Below, piece after piece: positions 43,561-52,662 of a DNA stretch of 64,000 bases. Position 1 is the stretch's first letter, and every line of letters begins with the position of its first letter. The stretch comes from JBGAJN01 sp044224905 (GTDB lineage: Bacteria; Verrucomicrobiota; Verrucomicrobiia; Limisphaerales; JBGAJN01), in contig JBGAJN010000001.1 of assembly GCA_044224905.1 (NCBI GenBank), forward strand, positions 1,922,001-1,986,000. The letters run 5' to 3'. Under the pieces are notes generated by a model. The model ran no database searches, was not told where the DNA came from, and saw only the letters and a program-made list of their open reading frames with translations. The position numbers were made by a program, and so were the translations under genes.

Positions 43561-43824
43561 ATGGCAAATATTGCATCATCCACCACGGCCCGTGTTGAGC
43601 GGGGTAACTTCGACCTTGTGACGCCAGAGTTTGGGCGAATCGCCGATGTCACTCGAATTTTTGGTTTGCGACGGGGAACGATATACAACCTCCTTGCCGC
43701 CGGGAAAATTCGCGGCTGCCTGCTTCGCGTTCGAGGGAGAAAATCGGGTGTTCGCCTATTAGACATGGCCAGCGTAAGGGATTTCATCCGTTCTAGCATG
43801 GCGGATCAGGAGGCACTTCAATGA
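43561..43824 (+). CDS. Small excisionase-like HTH protein
   Basis: 87 residues from MANIASSTTARVERGN; an ATG 24 nt earlier is possible. The core 'FGRIADVTRIFGLRRGTIYN' and 'GKIRGCLLRVRG' is a winged helix of the excisionase/MerR type. Its stop overlaps the primase start (ATGA), so the two are coupled, as in many integrative elements where this protein controls excision and replication genes. Confidence 0.7.
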   Translation: MANIASSTTARVERGNFDLVTPEFGRIADVTRIFGLRRGTIYNLLAAGKIRGCLLRVRGRKSGVRLLDMASVRDFIRSSMADQEALQ

Positions 43825-46151
43825 GCACCGCCATTGATCGCCTGCGCGCCGCAGGATTTTTTATCGACGGGAGTATTGTTAACGATGGCGCATTTCATCG
43901 GTGCCGATGCGAAAGTGACCGGGAAGGTAAGCCGACTGGCTCGTATCGAGTGGAGGAAGGCATTGTGTTTGCCCACTCATGGCGCAATGCCGATGAGTGG
44001 ACATCGGTGCGACTCGGCGAATCGGCAGGCACACCAGCGAATGACATCGAGCGTGAACGTGCGCGGATCTTGCGATCGCAGAAAAACGAGGCTCAACGCG
44101 TTGAGACGGCGGAGGGAGCGCGGCGAATTTGGGAACAGGCTACAGAGAGTGACGGCAGCCATCCGTATTTGAAGAAGAAAGGAATCAAGCCCCACAACGT
44201 TCGACGTTGCGGCGGGGAGTTGCTTATACCCTTGCATGACGCTGAAGGAGTGCTCTGGAATTTTCAAAAGATCAGACCGGACGGTACTAAACTATTTCCA
44301 AAAGCTGGTCGGGTGCGCGGTTGTTTCCATTTCATAGGCGACCTTGATACTGCCCCGCGTGCGCTCGTCGCGGAGGGATTCGCCACAGCAGCAACATTGA
44401 ACGAAGCGACGGGGCTTCCGTCGGTGGTGGCGGTTGATTGCGGGAATCTCGAACACGTTGTTGACGCGCTCATCAAGAAATACCCCGGCACCGAATTTAT
44501 GATTTGTGCCGACGATGACCGGAACACGCAGGGCAATCCTGGTGTGAGTCACGCACTCGATGTAGCAAAAACCCACAAACTTCGCGTCGCAGTTCCGCAC
44601 GGATTCGCTGAAGATAGCAGGGGAACTGACTTCAACGATCTTGCTGTCGAATTCAGTGGTGACGAGGTTAAGCGGCAAATTGAGACAGCTTGGAACACCT
44701 TGCCCCTCAAGTTCACGCTGGCCGAAGTCATGCCAGAGTTGGCGAAACTCTCACCCGAACGATTAGCTGAGGAAAGCGAGCGAAGGGCCGAGTATTTCAA
44801 GCTGACACCAATCGAGATCAAACGGCATGTCAGCAAACACCGCGACCAAGCCGAAGCCACCGGTGTCGCCGCAAAAGTGGACGCGAAAGCAATCGAGCCG
44901 TGGGCCGATCCGGTGGAAGGTGCGGAATTGCTGGACGCACTGGCTGGCGAGTTCGACAAGTTCTTAGTTCTCCCGCCACACGCTGACACAATTCTGGCGT
45001 TGTGGACTCTCCACACCTACTCGTGGGAGCAATGCGAATATTCTCCTATTGTGGCCGTCACATCGCCGGTTCGTTCCTGTGGTAAATCTCGCGTGCTGGA
45101 CGTGCTTGAAAAATTAGTCAGCAATTCTTTTCGGACCGGAAACATGAGCGAGCCTGTTTTGTTCCGCGTGCTGGATGCTCGCAAACCTTCCGTCCTAATA
45201 GATGAATTCGACACAATCCCCGAAGATCGTCGGGACGCATTGGCGAACATCCTCAAGCACGGATTCCACCGGGCTGGGCGCGTGCATCGCGTCGAAGGGG
45301 ATTCTGAAAAAAAGGTCGTCGAGTTCGTTGTCTTCGGCCCGAAGGCGCTCGCTTGCATAAAGCTCTCGACGCTGGACGCTCCAACGGTTTCGCGATGCAT
45401 CAACATCAGGATGCAGCGCAAGAAGACCGCGCAGAAAGTCGCCCGGCTGCGCCGATATGACGGGACCGAGTGGCGGCAGAAATGTATGCGCTGGACGCAA
45501 GATCACCGCGAACGAATCGAAGCGGCTACGGCCGTCATGCCCGATGCACTCGGCGATCGAGAGCAGGACATTTACGAACCCTTGTTCGTGCTTGCGAATC
45601 TGGCAGGCGGGAATTGGCCGGAAAAGATCAAGGCCGCATCGCTTGCATTGTGTGGTGAGTCCGCAGACGCCGCGACGGATAGCTCGGTCTCGTTACTCGG
45701 CTGGATTCAAACCTACTTTGCGGAATCCGGCAGCGACAAGGTGAGCAACTCCACCTTGGTTGATTGGCTGAACGCACGTGAGGATGCACCATTCTCGTCG
45801 TGGAACGATGGGAAAGGCATCGGCCAGAATGAAGTTCGCCGTCACTTGGCCGGGTTCGATATTCAACCCAGCACCATCCGCATCGGCGACAAGACCGCAA
45901 AGGGTTTCAGGCGCGCTTGGTTTCAGGACGCTTTTACCGCCTACCTGCCCGGAACCCCGCCTGAAAATGGTAACACGGTAACAACCCTTCGAAACATTGA
46001 CGATTCTGCCGCTTTTGCTCCGGTAACACGGGAGCAATGTTACCGAGATGAAAAGGGCTTTCCAACCAATAAAAACGGGCATTGTTACCCTGTTACTGCG
46101 GCGAACCCCAAAACTGTGTCGGCGGAGGTTCAGGAGGTTATGCGGATATGA
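43821..46151 (+). CDS. TOPRIM primase / DUF3631 helicase-type replication protein
   Basis: A 776-residue protein starting MSTAIDRLRAAGFFID. Residues 100-170 form the conserved pre-TOPRIM region ('SHPYLKKKGIKPHNVRRCGG'). The TOPRIM domain (about 180-265) shows E185 ('LVAEGFATAATLNEATGLPS') and D231-D233 ('FMICADDDRN'). A P-loop domain of the DUF3631 type (about 370-560) has Walker A 'SPVRSCGKS' (415-423) and Walker B 'SVLIDEFD' (457-464). It would prime and unwind DNA for autonomous replication of the excised element. It overlaps the small HTH gene upstream and the next gene downstream (ATGA at both ends). Confidence 0.88.
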   Translation: MSTAIDRLRAAGFFIDGSIVNDGAFHRCRCESDREGKPTGSYRVEEGIVFAHSWRNADEWTSVRLGESAGTPANDIERERARILRSQKNEAQRVETAEGARRIWEQATESDGSHPYLKKKGIKPHNVRRCGGELLIPLHDAEGVLWNFQKIRPDGTKLFPKAGRVRGCFHFIGDLDTAPRALVAEGFATAATLNEATGLPSVVAVDCGNLEHVVDALIKKYPGTEFMICADDDRNTQGNPGVSHALDVAKTHKLRVAVPHGFAEDSRGTDFNDLAVEFSGDEVKRQIETAWNTLPLKFTLAEVMPELAKLSPERLAEESERRAEYFKLTPIEIKRHVSKHRDQAEATGVAAKVDAKAIEPWADPVEGAELLDALAGEFDKFLVLPPHADTILALWTLHTYSWEQCEYSPIVAVTSPVRSCGKSRVLDVLEKLVSNSFRTGNMSEPVLFRVLDARKPSVLIDEFDTIPEDRRDALANILKHGFHRAGRVHRVEGDSEKKVVEFVVFGPKALACIKLSTLDAPTVSRCINIRMQRKKTAQKVARLRRYDGTEWRQKCMRWTQDHRERIEAATAVMPDALGDREQDIYEPLFVLANLAGGNWPEKIKAASLALCGESADAATDSSVSLLGWIQTYFAESGSDKVSNSTLVDWLNAREDAPFSSWNDGKGIGQNEVRRHLAGFDIQPSTIRIGDKTAKGFRRAWFQDAFTAYLPGTPPENGNTVTTLRNIDDSAAFAPVTREQCYRDEKGFPTNKNGHCYPVTAANPKTVSAEVQEVMRI

Positions 46152-46633
46152 GCGCTTTGCCTTTGGACCTCTATCGCCGGGCGCGGTCTCTTGGACTTCA
46201 CGTTGAGAGTGACGGGATCGACCTGTTAATCAAGCCGCGCAGCAAATGCCCGCCCGACTTCGCGGCCGTGCTCCGCGAACACAAAACCGAATTGCTGCGA
46301 TGGCTCAATTCGCCTCCAAATCCTCAGTGGCAGGCTATTCCTCCCAACGATCTGCCGTTAATTCCAATCATGCCGAACCCGACACTGGAGAACCGTGAAC
46401 GCATCATCGGCTACCTGCTGCGCCAAGGATGTGATCGACCCGGCCCGCTCACCGAGTGGTTGCTGCGCCGTGAATGCGCCTACTATGACGGCGCTGGCAG
46501 ACATTGGGACTGCTCGCTTCACGCTTATGTCGCTGCCCGCGATGCCGCGTGCTGGCAGCTTCAAAAAACAGAAGCTGCGGTCTGCGAATTCCTCACAACT
46601 TTCGACAATTCACCACCCTTTCTGCATCAGTGA
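46148..46633 (+). CDS. TubC_N-like small protein coupled to the primase
   Basis: 161 residues from MSALPLDLYRRARSLGL; the ATG overlaps the primase stop (ATGA). The N-terminal 55 residues ('LHVESDGIDLLIKPRSKCPP', 'VLREHKTELLRWL') match the TubC_N docking-domain pattern, which also occurs in small proteins next to primases of integrative elements. The rest is unassigned, with several Cys and Trp. Probable accessory replication protein. Confidence 0.65.
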   Translation: MSALPLDLYRRARSLGLHVESDGIDLLIKPRSKCPPDFAAVLREHKTELLRWLNSPPNPQWQAIPPNDLPLIPIMPNPTLENRERIIGYLLRQGCDRPGPLTEWLLRRECAYYDGAGRHWDCSLHAYVAARDAACWQLQKTEAAVCEFLTTFDNSPPFLHQ

Positions 46634-46649
46634 TCTACGCTCCATTTAT

Positions 46650-47111
46650 ATGCAACCTTTCCTTGCCATGATGGGCTTTCGCCCGATCCATCGTTCTGTT
46701 GCACTATTCCTCACGAAAGACGGACGATTGCGCCGGTTCCCACAGCGCAGATTGCTCCGCGTGTTCGCGCCCCGTAGAGGCGAGCACGAATATGTTCCAG
46801 AGCTAGCAGCACAGACGATCCGGTTTATCTTCGCCGAAACTACCCCCGTCGCTAAAGGGAATTTACCAGTCATACTCCGCAGCGCTTTCTGGCGTGTGCG
46901 GTTCGACTCAGACGGGTCGCCCAATTCTGCGTCTACAAAAGATCTTCTCCGCTTTTTTAATACCACTGCCCAAAAACCAGCAGGCAACGGCCCCTTGGCT
47001 GTCGACCGCCCTTGGTCAGCAAATGAAGCCGATTATGCAAGTCGTTGCTCTTGGTTGCCGACGCCTGAAATCCTCCGCTTAGCCCTCGCCTTAATTTTCG
47101 CCAGAGCTTAG
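46650..47111 (+). CDS. Possible 153-residue protein of unknown function
   Basis: From MQPFLAMMGFRPIHRSV; the frame is open further upstream but there it only shadows the previous gene. The composition is plausible for protein ('SVALFLTKDGRLRRFPQRRL', 'ETTPVAKGNLPVILRSAFWR'). No family recognised and no clear ribosome-binding site. Confidence 0.45.
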   Translation: MQPFLAMMGFRPIHRSVALFLTKDGRLRRFPQRRLLRVFAPRRGEHEYVPELAAQTIRFIFAETTPVAKGNLPVILRSAFWRVRFDSDGSPNSASTKDLLRFFNTTAQKPAGNGPLAVDRPWSANEADYASRCSWLPTPEILRLALALIFARA

Positions 47112-47751
47112 CGAACTTGCGTCACCCCGCGACGTCACGGGTTGATAGCCTAAATGCAACGGAAGGGCGTCCTGTAGCGACTCATGGCGTCGGATGTGTA
47201 GCGTAAACGTTGCGCACCGAAACAGTGATGTTAGAAATCGCGCGGATTATCGCCAAGTAAGCTCCGACGGCCAGTCTCCGATGAAGCTCGGCTAGTTTAC
47301 CAAAAGAACGCCGATCCCCATAGTCATCATCAGCACAAGCGGGAAGGTTCGGGTGCGATTTTCGCTCGGAACGTCGCCGGGATTAGGCATTGGTGGGAAC
47401 AAAGACTCGCATGCCACTAGCGGTTCCCTACTGTCGTAAAATCGCGAACCCCGTCCTCAAGCCGTGTTGTGTAATTCTCCGCCAGCGGGCTGCTATAAAC
47501 TCTGAATCTTTTTCGCGGGAAACCGAGCGCCGCTTAAAAAGGTTTCCTTCGAAATGCACAACAATTACGGCTGGGGAAACAAAGTTGATAGTGCTAACCG
47601 TATGATTTGATTGGCATCGAAATCCATACTCATGTTGGCTTTTTATGGTGATTTTTAAGTCGTTTGCGCTGAGAGGCTTAATTGCGAGTCGACATCTCGC
47701 CTTGCCGTGAGTCGCCAGTCTGCCTATGTTGCGCGTTTTTAGGGAAGACTC
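47112..47751. other. 640-nt stretch without a gene before the methyltransferase operon
   Basis: No convincing coding frame. Its right end holds the promoter-like sequence at 47702-47730. The rest could carry an untranslated leader or an RNA gene, but I see no fold I can name. Confidence 0.45.
47702..47730 (+). promoter_or_regulatory. Sigma70-like promoter of the methyltransferase operon
   Basis: TTGCCG and TATGTT with a 17-nt spacer, about 22 nt before the ATG; AGGGA stands 6 nt before the start codon. Position and spacing fit a housekeeping promoter with a short leader. Confidence 0.5.
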
Positions 47752-48807
47752 ATGGTCCGCGGAATTGATATATTTTCAGGTGCAGGCGGTTTGTCATTGG
47801 GAGCGTGTTGTGCCGGCATATCGGTGCAATACGCTATCGAATCAAACATTCATGCCGCCGCGACGTATAACTTGAACCACGCCGATACGGACGTAATCTG
47901 TGCCGATATTCGATCGGTGGAGCCGCGTCCGTTCAAGCGCGCTGGGCTTACAATTCTTTTTGGTGGACCCCCGTGCCAGGGCTTTTCTACGTCGAATCAA
48001 AAGACGAGGAATGCGGCCAATCCTCGGAACTGGCTTTTCAGTCAGTTTCTTCGTTACACGAAAGCGACTATACCTGATTGGGTTGTCCTTGAGAACGTGA
48101 AGGGACTGCGGGAAACCGCAAATGGCATGTTTGAGTCATTGATCAGAAAGGAGCTAGAACGAATGGGGTACAAGGTTGCCATCTGGGTACTAAACGCAGT
48201 CGATTACGGAGTTCCGCAGAAACGGAGTCGCGTATTCTTTATCGGTACCCGAAATGGTCGCATTCCCCCTGAGCCCAAAAAACAAAAGCGTCACTTTACA
48301 GTTCGTGACGCAATCAGTGATCTCCCTGACTTGTCACCGGGCGCGATGCTTGATGAACTGGTATATAAGAATGGCTCGTGTTCTTCCTATGCGCACCAGA
48401 TGCGTGGGGGGTTGAAATCTTGCAGTGGGCATGTGGTGACGAACAATAATTCCTTAGTCCTCAGGAGGTATCGTCACATCCCGCCCGGGGGAAACTGGTG
48501 CGATATTCCGGCACGGCTGATGAAGAACTATACGAATCTTGTAGATAATCGGAGCCGCCACACTGGGATTTACAGACGACTCGCGTGGGACGAACCTTCG
48601 ATTGTCATCGCAAATTTTCGTAAAAACATGCTTGTCCACCCGGATCAACACCGCGGCTTGTCAGTGCGTGAGGCGGCGCGTCTTCAATCGTTTCCAGACC
48701 ATTATCGATTCAGTGGATCAATTGGTTTGCAACAACAGCAGGTGAGCAACGCTGTCCCGCCATTGCTTGCCAAAGCGGTTTTTTCGCAGATCATCCAACA
48801 TGCCTAA
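47752..48807 (+). CDS. C5-cytosine DNA methyltransferase
   Basis: A 351-residue protein starting MVRGIDIFSGAGGLSLG. All main motifs are present: I (FSGAGGLSLG, 8-17), IV with catalytic Cys (PPCQGFS, 73-79), VI (ENV, 114-116), VIII (QKRSR, 156-160), IX/X near the C-terminus ('LSVREAARLQSFPDHYRF', 'QVSNAVPPLLAKA'). The target-recognition region (about 200-280) is ordinary in size. It should methylate cytosine at C5 using SAM. It is the first gene of a four-gene operon; the next start is 3 nt after its stop. No restriction endonuclease is recognised nearby, so it may mark self DNA for the downstream ATPase/HD system (inference). Confidence 0.93.
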   Translation: MVRGIDIFSGAGGLSLGACCAGISVQYAIESNIHAAATYNLNHADTDVICADIRSVEPRPFKRAGLTILFGGPPCQGFSTSNQKTRNAANPRNWLFSQFLRYTKATIPDWVVLENVKGLRETANGMFESLIRKELERMGYKVAIWVLNAVDYGVPQKRSRVFFIGTRNGRIPPEPKKQKRHFTVRDAISDLPDLSPGAMLDELVYKNGSCSSYAHQMRGGLKSCSGHVVTNNNSLVLRRYRHIPPGGNWCDIPARLMKNYTNLVDNRSRHTGIYRRLAWDEPSIVIANFRKNMLVHPDQHRGLSVREAARLQSFPDHYRFSGSIGLQQQQVSNAVPPLLAKAVFSQIIQHA

Positions 48808-48810
48808 TTG

Positions 48811-49908
48811 ATGAGCACTGAATCCATTGATCATCTGCCTCTGATGAAGTGGTTCTTGGGCCACTACGAGCAGCTGCATACAACAGAGTTTCCGGGAGGG
48901 GGGAAAATCAACTATGCGGATGTTTTGCGTGCGACCCACAACTATTTGGTCGCGAATGTTCATCCCACTGTACAGCAGAGGGGCGAGCTCGAGGACAAGA
49001 ATATTTATCTTACGGACCACGGTCCAAAGCACATTGAGATGGTCCTGCGACGGGCCACAAAGCTAGTGCGGTCGAAATCTTCGCTGGGCGCTGCAGTAGA
49101 ATACACACCCTGCCTATCCGCTTACGAAGTCTTCCTTTTGATTCTTGGAATTCATTTTCACGACGTGGGCAATATGTATGGGCGTGCGCAACACGAACAG
49201 CGAATACTCGAAGTGATGGAAAAAGTCGACTCGCTCCAGTTCATCCAATGGTTCGAACGAAAGGAGATAGCAAAAATCGCGCTCTGTCATGGCGGAACAA
49301 TTCACGGTGACAAAAACACCATCGGGACACTTCTGGCACCCGAATTAAATTTCGGCGAAGTAACATACCGACCGCAATTAATTGCCGCCGTACTTCGCCT
49401 CGCGGACGAACTCGCGGACGAGTCGTCTCGCGCAGACACGTTCGGTCTGAAAACCCCACAAGAACTGCCGCCGGCATGCCTAATATTCCACAAGTACGCT
49501 GCGGCTCTCCATTCCGTCGCAATCAAGCAGGGCGAGATTTCGCTTTCGTTCAACCTCCATGTGGACGACGCCACCCAGACATTCGAGAAAGCTGATAAGA
49601 ACGGAACGATCCAAAAAGTTTACTTATTGGACGAGATTTATGAGCGTTCTCTCAAAACGTACAATGAGATGGTATATTGCGGTCGTTTCATGCGGCAAAT
49701 CGATCTTCAATTCTATTCCGTTCGAGTTTCGATTCAGGTGTTCAAAAGTAGGTCTAACGTGCTTCCAGTGCGCAACATTGACTACGTAATCGGGGATGCT
49801 GGTTATCCAGAGCAGAATTCGGCTCAGGACACGCTCCGACATATCGCTCGCGGCTTCGATGCGACGATCAACGGGAAGCGACTGGCCGAGGAGATGTTGA
49901 GAATATGA
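48811..49908 (+). CDS. HD-superfamily phosphohydrolase-like protein of the methyltransferase operon
   Basis: A 365-residue protein; I take the ATG, not the TTG one codon earlier. An HD metal site is visible: H70 and H74 ('LTDHGPKHIEMV'), the H-D doublet H117-D118 ('LILGIHFHDVGNMYGR'), H160/H165 ('ALCHGGTIHGD') and D199 ('VLRLADELADESSR'). This arrangement resembles the HD-type domains of predicted conflict systems (HD-CE) rather than dGTPases or (p)ppGpp hydrolases. The C-terminal 130 residues are beta-rich and unassigned. It overlaps the ATPase gene by 4 nt. Likely the catalytic effector acting on nucleotides or a nucleic acid, but the substrate is unknown. Confidence 0.75.
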   Translation: MSTESIDHLPLMKWFLGHYEQLHTTEFPGGGKINYADVLRATHNYLVANVHPTVQQRGELEDKNIYLTDHGPKHIEMVLRRATKLVRSKSSLGAAVEYTPCLSAYEVFLLILGIHFHDVGNMYGRAQHEQRILEVMEKVDSLQFIQWFERKEIAKIALCHGGTIHGDKNTIGTLLAPELNFGEVTYRPQLIAAVLRLADELADESSRADTFGLKTPQELPPACLIFHKYAAALHSVAIKQGEISLSFNLHVDDATQTFEKADKNGTIQKVYLLDEIYERSLKTYNEMVYCGRFMRQIDLQFYSVRVSIQVFKSRSNVLPVRNIDYVIGDAGYPEQNSAQDTLRHIARGFDATINGKRLAEEMLRI

Positions 49909-51701
49909 GCCCCGAACAGATTAATCCATTCGGAGTACAAACCCCCGAAGGAATTGACGCCGACCAAGCACACAAGTTGTTCGTCGACATTTTCACCGAC
50001 TTTCCGCAGGTGGAAAGTCGATCGCACAGTTTTATTAACGGTCCGCGCGGATCCGGTAAAAGCATGATGTTCCGGATGATGCGTGCGGATTGTCTCCGGC
50101 TTCGCCGCAACTGCTCGCTGAATCAGCTTCCTTATTTGGCGCTGTACGTGCCAATCAAGAGCACGAAGATTAATCTTACTGAGCTTCTCAGGCTTGACGG
50201 GCACCCCGCGAAGTATGTGTTTAACGAGCACTTGCTGTGCTTGTACTTCGCAATTAAAGCGTTCGACGAACTTGCATCAATCCGATTCGATTACAGCGGA
50301 GCAACTGCGGACAAAAGCGAACTTGAGAGTTGGGCCGACAAGGCTGTCATCAATGGGCTACACAATTGCGGGGCGGATGGTGCGAAGGCGCGCTCGGCTA
50401 TCGCGGTCGACACAATTCCCAATTTTTTCGCATCAATACGTGACCATCTTGAAACGTACTGGTTTCAAGCCGACCAATTTGTCCGTCGGTTGCAATTGAG
50501 CACTGAGCCTATGACGAGTTATGCGGGGCCCTTGTTGAGTTACCACTCTTTCCTCTTTCCAATTTTCACAAGCCTTCGAAACCTCAGTTTTTTGCCGAAC
50601 AACCACGTTTCGATTCTTGTCGACGATGCCGACAACTTGAGTATGACTCAGACCGAAATCCTGAACAGTTGGATTGCCAGCCGGAGCACGTCGGAGCTGT
50701 GCATTAAGGCATCGACTCAATTGGGATATAAGACCCACCGAACAATCGGCGGAAGACGCATTGAAGCTGCCCACGACTACAATGAGATAGACGTCAGTGT
50801 TTTGTACACTACGAGCCGCGAGCATTATCTTCAACGAGTTGAAAAAATAGTAGAGAAACGGCTAATGCTGGCTGGGATTAACTCTAGCGCCCGCCAATTT
50901 TTCGTTGAGGATATTGCGCAAGAAAAACAAATCGCCGAGATTCGTGAAGAATTGGAAGCGAAATGGAACCGGGGTGAAGGGCGCGGCGCTCGTGCAAGAG
51001 ATGACGCTACTCGCTACGCGCGACCTGAATTTATCCGACGTCTCGGTGGTAACCGTAAATCGCGGTCGAGTTATTCGTATTCCGGATTTGAACAGATCGC
51101 GCACGTTTCTTCAGGAGTGATCCGGTGGTTCCTCGAGCCCGCCGCTAGAATGTTCAGCAGGCAGAAAGCTACCAAACCAGGAAGCCAAATCTCATACATC
51201 GATCCTCACGTACAGAACGAAGAATTGAGGGATTTTTCGGAAGAGTTCTTCCACAAGGAATTGGAGGAAATGCGCAAAGATGCCTGTGGTAGGGAAGCTG
51301 ACTACAAACGGCTCGAACTGTTGGTCAGCGCAATGGGCCGAACGTTCTCACAGATTCTCGTCAATGAAAAGCGTAGCGAACGGCGCGTGTTTTCAATAGC
51401 ACTCAGCGATCGCCCCGACGATGAGGTATCGAGGGTGCTAGAGCTTGGTGTTAAAGAAGGTTATCTCTACCCAAGCACCATCGGGACAAAACGCGGGCAT
51501 GGTCGCACGGCTCGGTACGTGCTCAGCCGCCGATTGGCACCTTACTTCACGCTCGACCCGACCAGCTTCGCTGGCTACTTGTTCGTTACGAACGAGAATC
51601 TTCGTCGTGCGATGTGCGATCCAAATGCCTTGTTGCGGGACGTCGGAGACGAAGAAAACGACGACACGCAAATCGAACTTCCAATCGACCAAAATGGCTG
51701 A
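49905..51701 (+). CDS. ORC/CDC6-like AAA+ ATPase of the methyltransferase operon
   Basis: A 598-residue protein starting MSPEQINPFGVQTPEGI. Walker A is GPRGSGKS (46-53) and Walker B is ILVDDADN (about 237-244). A sensor-like segment with conserved Arg/Ser ('EILNSWIASRSTSELCIKAS') and a helical lid follow. The C-terminus contains a winged-helix-like part ('VSRVLELGVKEGYLYP', 'GRTARYVLSRRLAPYFTLDP'). Together this fits bacterial ORC/CDC6-like ATPases that are coupled to HD and methyltransferase genes in predicted conflict operons. It may detect foreign or unmodified DNA and switch on its partners. Start coupled to the HD gene by ATGA; the next gene starts inside its last three codons. Confidence 0.8.
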   Translation: MSPEQINPFGVQTPEGIDADQAHKLFVDIFTDFPQVESRSHSFINGPRGSGKSMMFRMMRADCLRLRRNCSLNQLPYLALYVPIKSTKINLTELLRLDGHPAKYVFNEHLLCLYFAIKAFDELASIRFDYSGATADKSELESWADKAVINGLHNCGADGAKARSAIAVDTIPNFFASIRDHLETYWFQADQFVRRLQLSTEPMTSYAGPLLSYHSFLFPIFTSLRNLSFLPNNHVSILVDDADNLSMTQTEILNSWIASRSTSELCIKASTQLGYKTHRTIGGRRIEAAHDYNEIDVSVLYTTSREHYLQRVEKIVEKRLMLAGINSSARQFFVEDIAQEKQIAEIREELEAKWNRGEGRGARARDDATRYARPEFIRRLGGNRKSRSSYSYSGFEQIAHVSSGVIRWFLEPAARMFSRQKATKPGSQISYIDPHVQNEELRDFSEEFFHKELEEMRKDACGREADYKRLELLVSAMGRTFSQILVNEKRSERRVFSIALSDRPDDEVSRVLELGVKEGYLYPSTIGTKRGHGRTARYVLSRRLAPYFTLDPTSFAGYLFVTNENLRRAMCDPNALLRDVGDEENDDTQIELPIDQNG

Positions 51702-52662
51702 GTTTATCCATAAGTGCAAAGTTGACGAGGTCACCCGCACTCTTTCGTCACCGGTGGACCACCTCTTTGCTTCGGTGAGCTACGAAGAACGCGCGCTGAC
51801 GCTTTGGAACGAGCTACATGAAATGGTGCGAAGCCATCGTTTTCTTTGCTACAATCAGAATCACCTCGATTACTTAGAAAAAAATCTCGAAAAAGCAAAA
51901 ACCTTAGAACCACGAGCTACCGTCGTTCCGCTGAATTCTGATAACCCTGTTTTCACCTTTGACGCCCTTCAAGCGGCTTTGCGGCAAATCGGAGGTATGC
52001 CTTGTAGGGTCGGAGTTGATGTGACGGGTTTCACACGAGAAACGCTCGCGGTATTGCTATTTCTACTAACCAAAATATTAGCCAACGGGAGTACGATTGT
52101 ATTTTTTTACCACAAAGCGGCAGCATACGGCAGCTCTCCGCAAGGCGGATGGTTGAGCCAAGGAGTTTCTGATGTTCGGACCATCTTGGGATACTCCGGC
52201 TCGGTCCGGCTTTCTTCCAACACACATCTTGTCTTACTGCCCGGTTATGAGTTTGAGCGCGCCTCCGCCATTATTGATGCGATTCAGCCTTCGAGATTAA
52301 CATTGGGATTTGTGCGCTCAGAGAACAGTGTTTCAAGTGAACTGAATGCTACGCTACTGAGGTACATCAGCAGACTACGGGCATTTTATTCTCACTGGGA
52401 GATTGGAGAGTTCGAGTTTTCCTCTGTCGATGCGTTCGCAACCCGAGATAGCGTCACCAACTATCTTGCGAGGCAGAAAGTAGACGAAAACGTTGTAATC
52501 GCATCCCTCAACTCAAAGCCTGCAACGATCGGAGTGTGTCTAGCCGTTTTGAATAACCCGCAATGGCAATTGGTATATGCACAGGCGCGCATCTATAACG
52601 TGGCCGGCTACTCGAGTCCCTCGAACGAGTTGCTTCTGTTTGAGGTGCCGGTCGTGCGGTAG
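51694..52662 (+). CDS. Rossmann-like protein of unknown family, last gene of the methyltransferase operon
   Basis: A 322-residue protein from MAEFIHKCKVDEVTRTL; the ATG overlaps the end of the ATPase gene by 8 nt. The central part alternates strands and helices: 'SVSYEERALTLWNELHEM', then 'GMPCRVGVDVTGFTRETLAV' and 'NGSTIVFFYHKAAAYG', then 'THLVLLPGYEFERASAII'. The D-V-T-G loop after a strand, followed by a helix, recalls the ligand loops of CARF-type sensor domains, but I cannot confirm that relation. No nuclease motif is clear. Its end overlaps the convergent HTH gene by 55 nt. The strict coupling says that it works with the methyltransferase, HD protein and ATPase. Confidence 0.65.
   Translation: MAEFIHKCKVDEVTRTLSSPVDHLFASVSYEERALTLWNELHEMVRSHRFLCYNQNHLDYLEKNLEKAKTLEPRATVVPLNSDNPVFTFDALQAALRQIGGMPCRVGVDVTGFTRETLAVLLFLLTKILANGSTIVFFYHKAAAYGSSPQGGWLSQGVSDVRTILGYSGSVRLSSNTHLVLLPGYEFERASAIIDAIQPSRLTLGFVRSENSVSSELNATLLRYISRLRAFYSHWEIGEFEFSSVDAFATRDSVTNYLARQKVDENVVIASLNSKPATIGVCLAVLNNPQWQLVYAQARIYNVAGYSSPSNELLLFEVPVVR

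Noticed and set aside
46395..46649. Upstream extension of the 153-residue frame
   Set aside because: It only shadows the coding sequence of the TubC_N-like gene in another frame.
47752..48807. Plain type II restriction-modification system
   Set aside because: The methyltransferase has no recognisable endonuclease neighbour; the coupled genes code for HD, AAA+ and Rossmann-like proteins instead.
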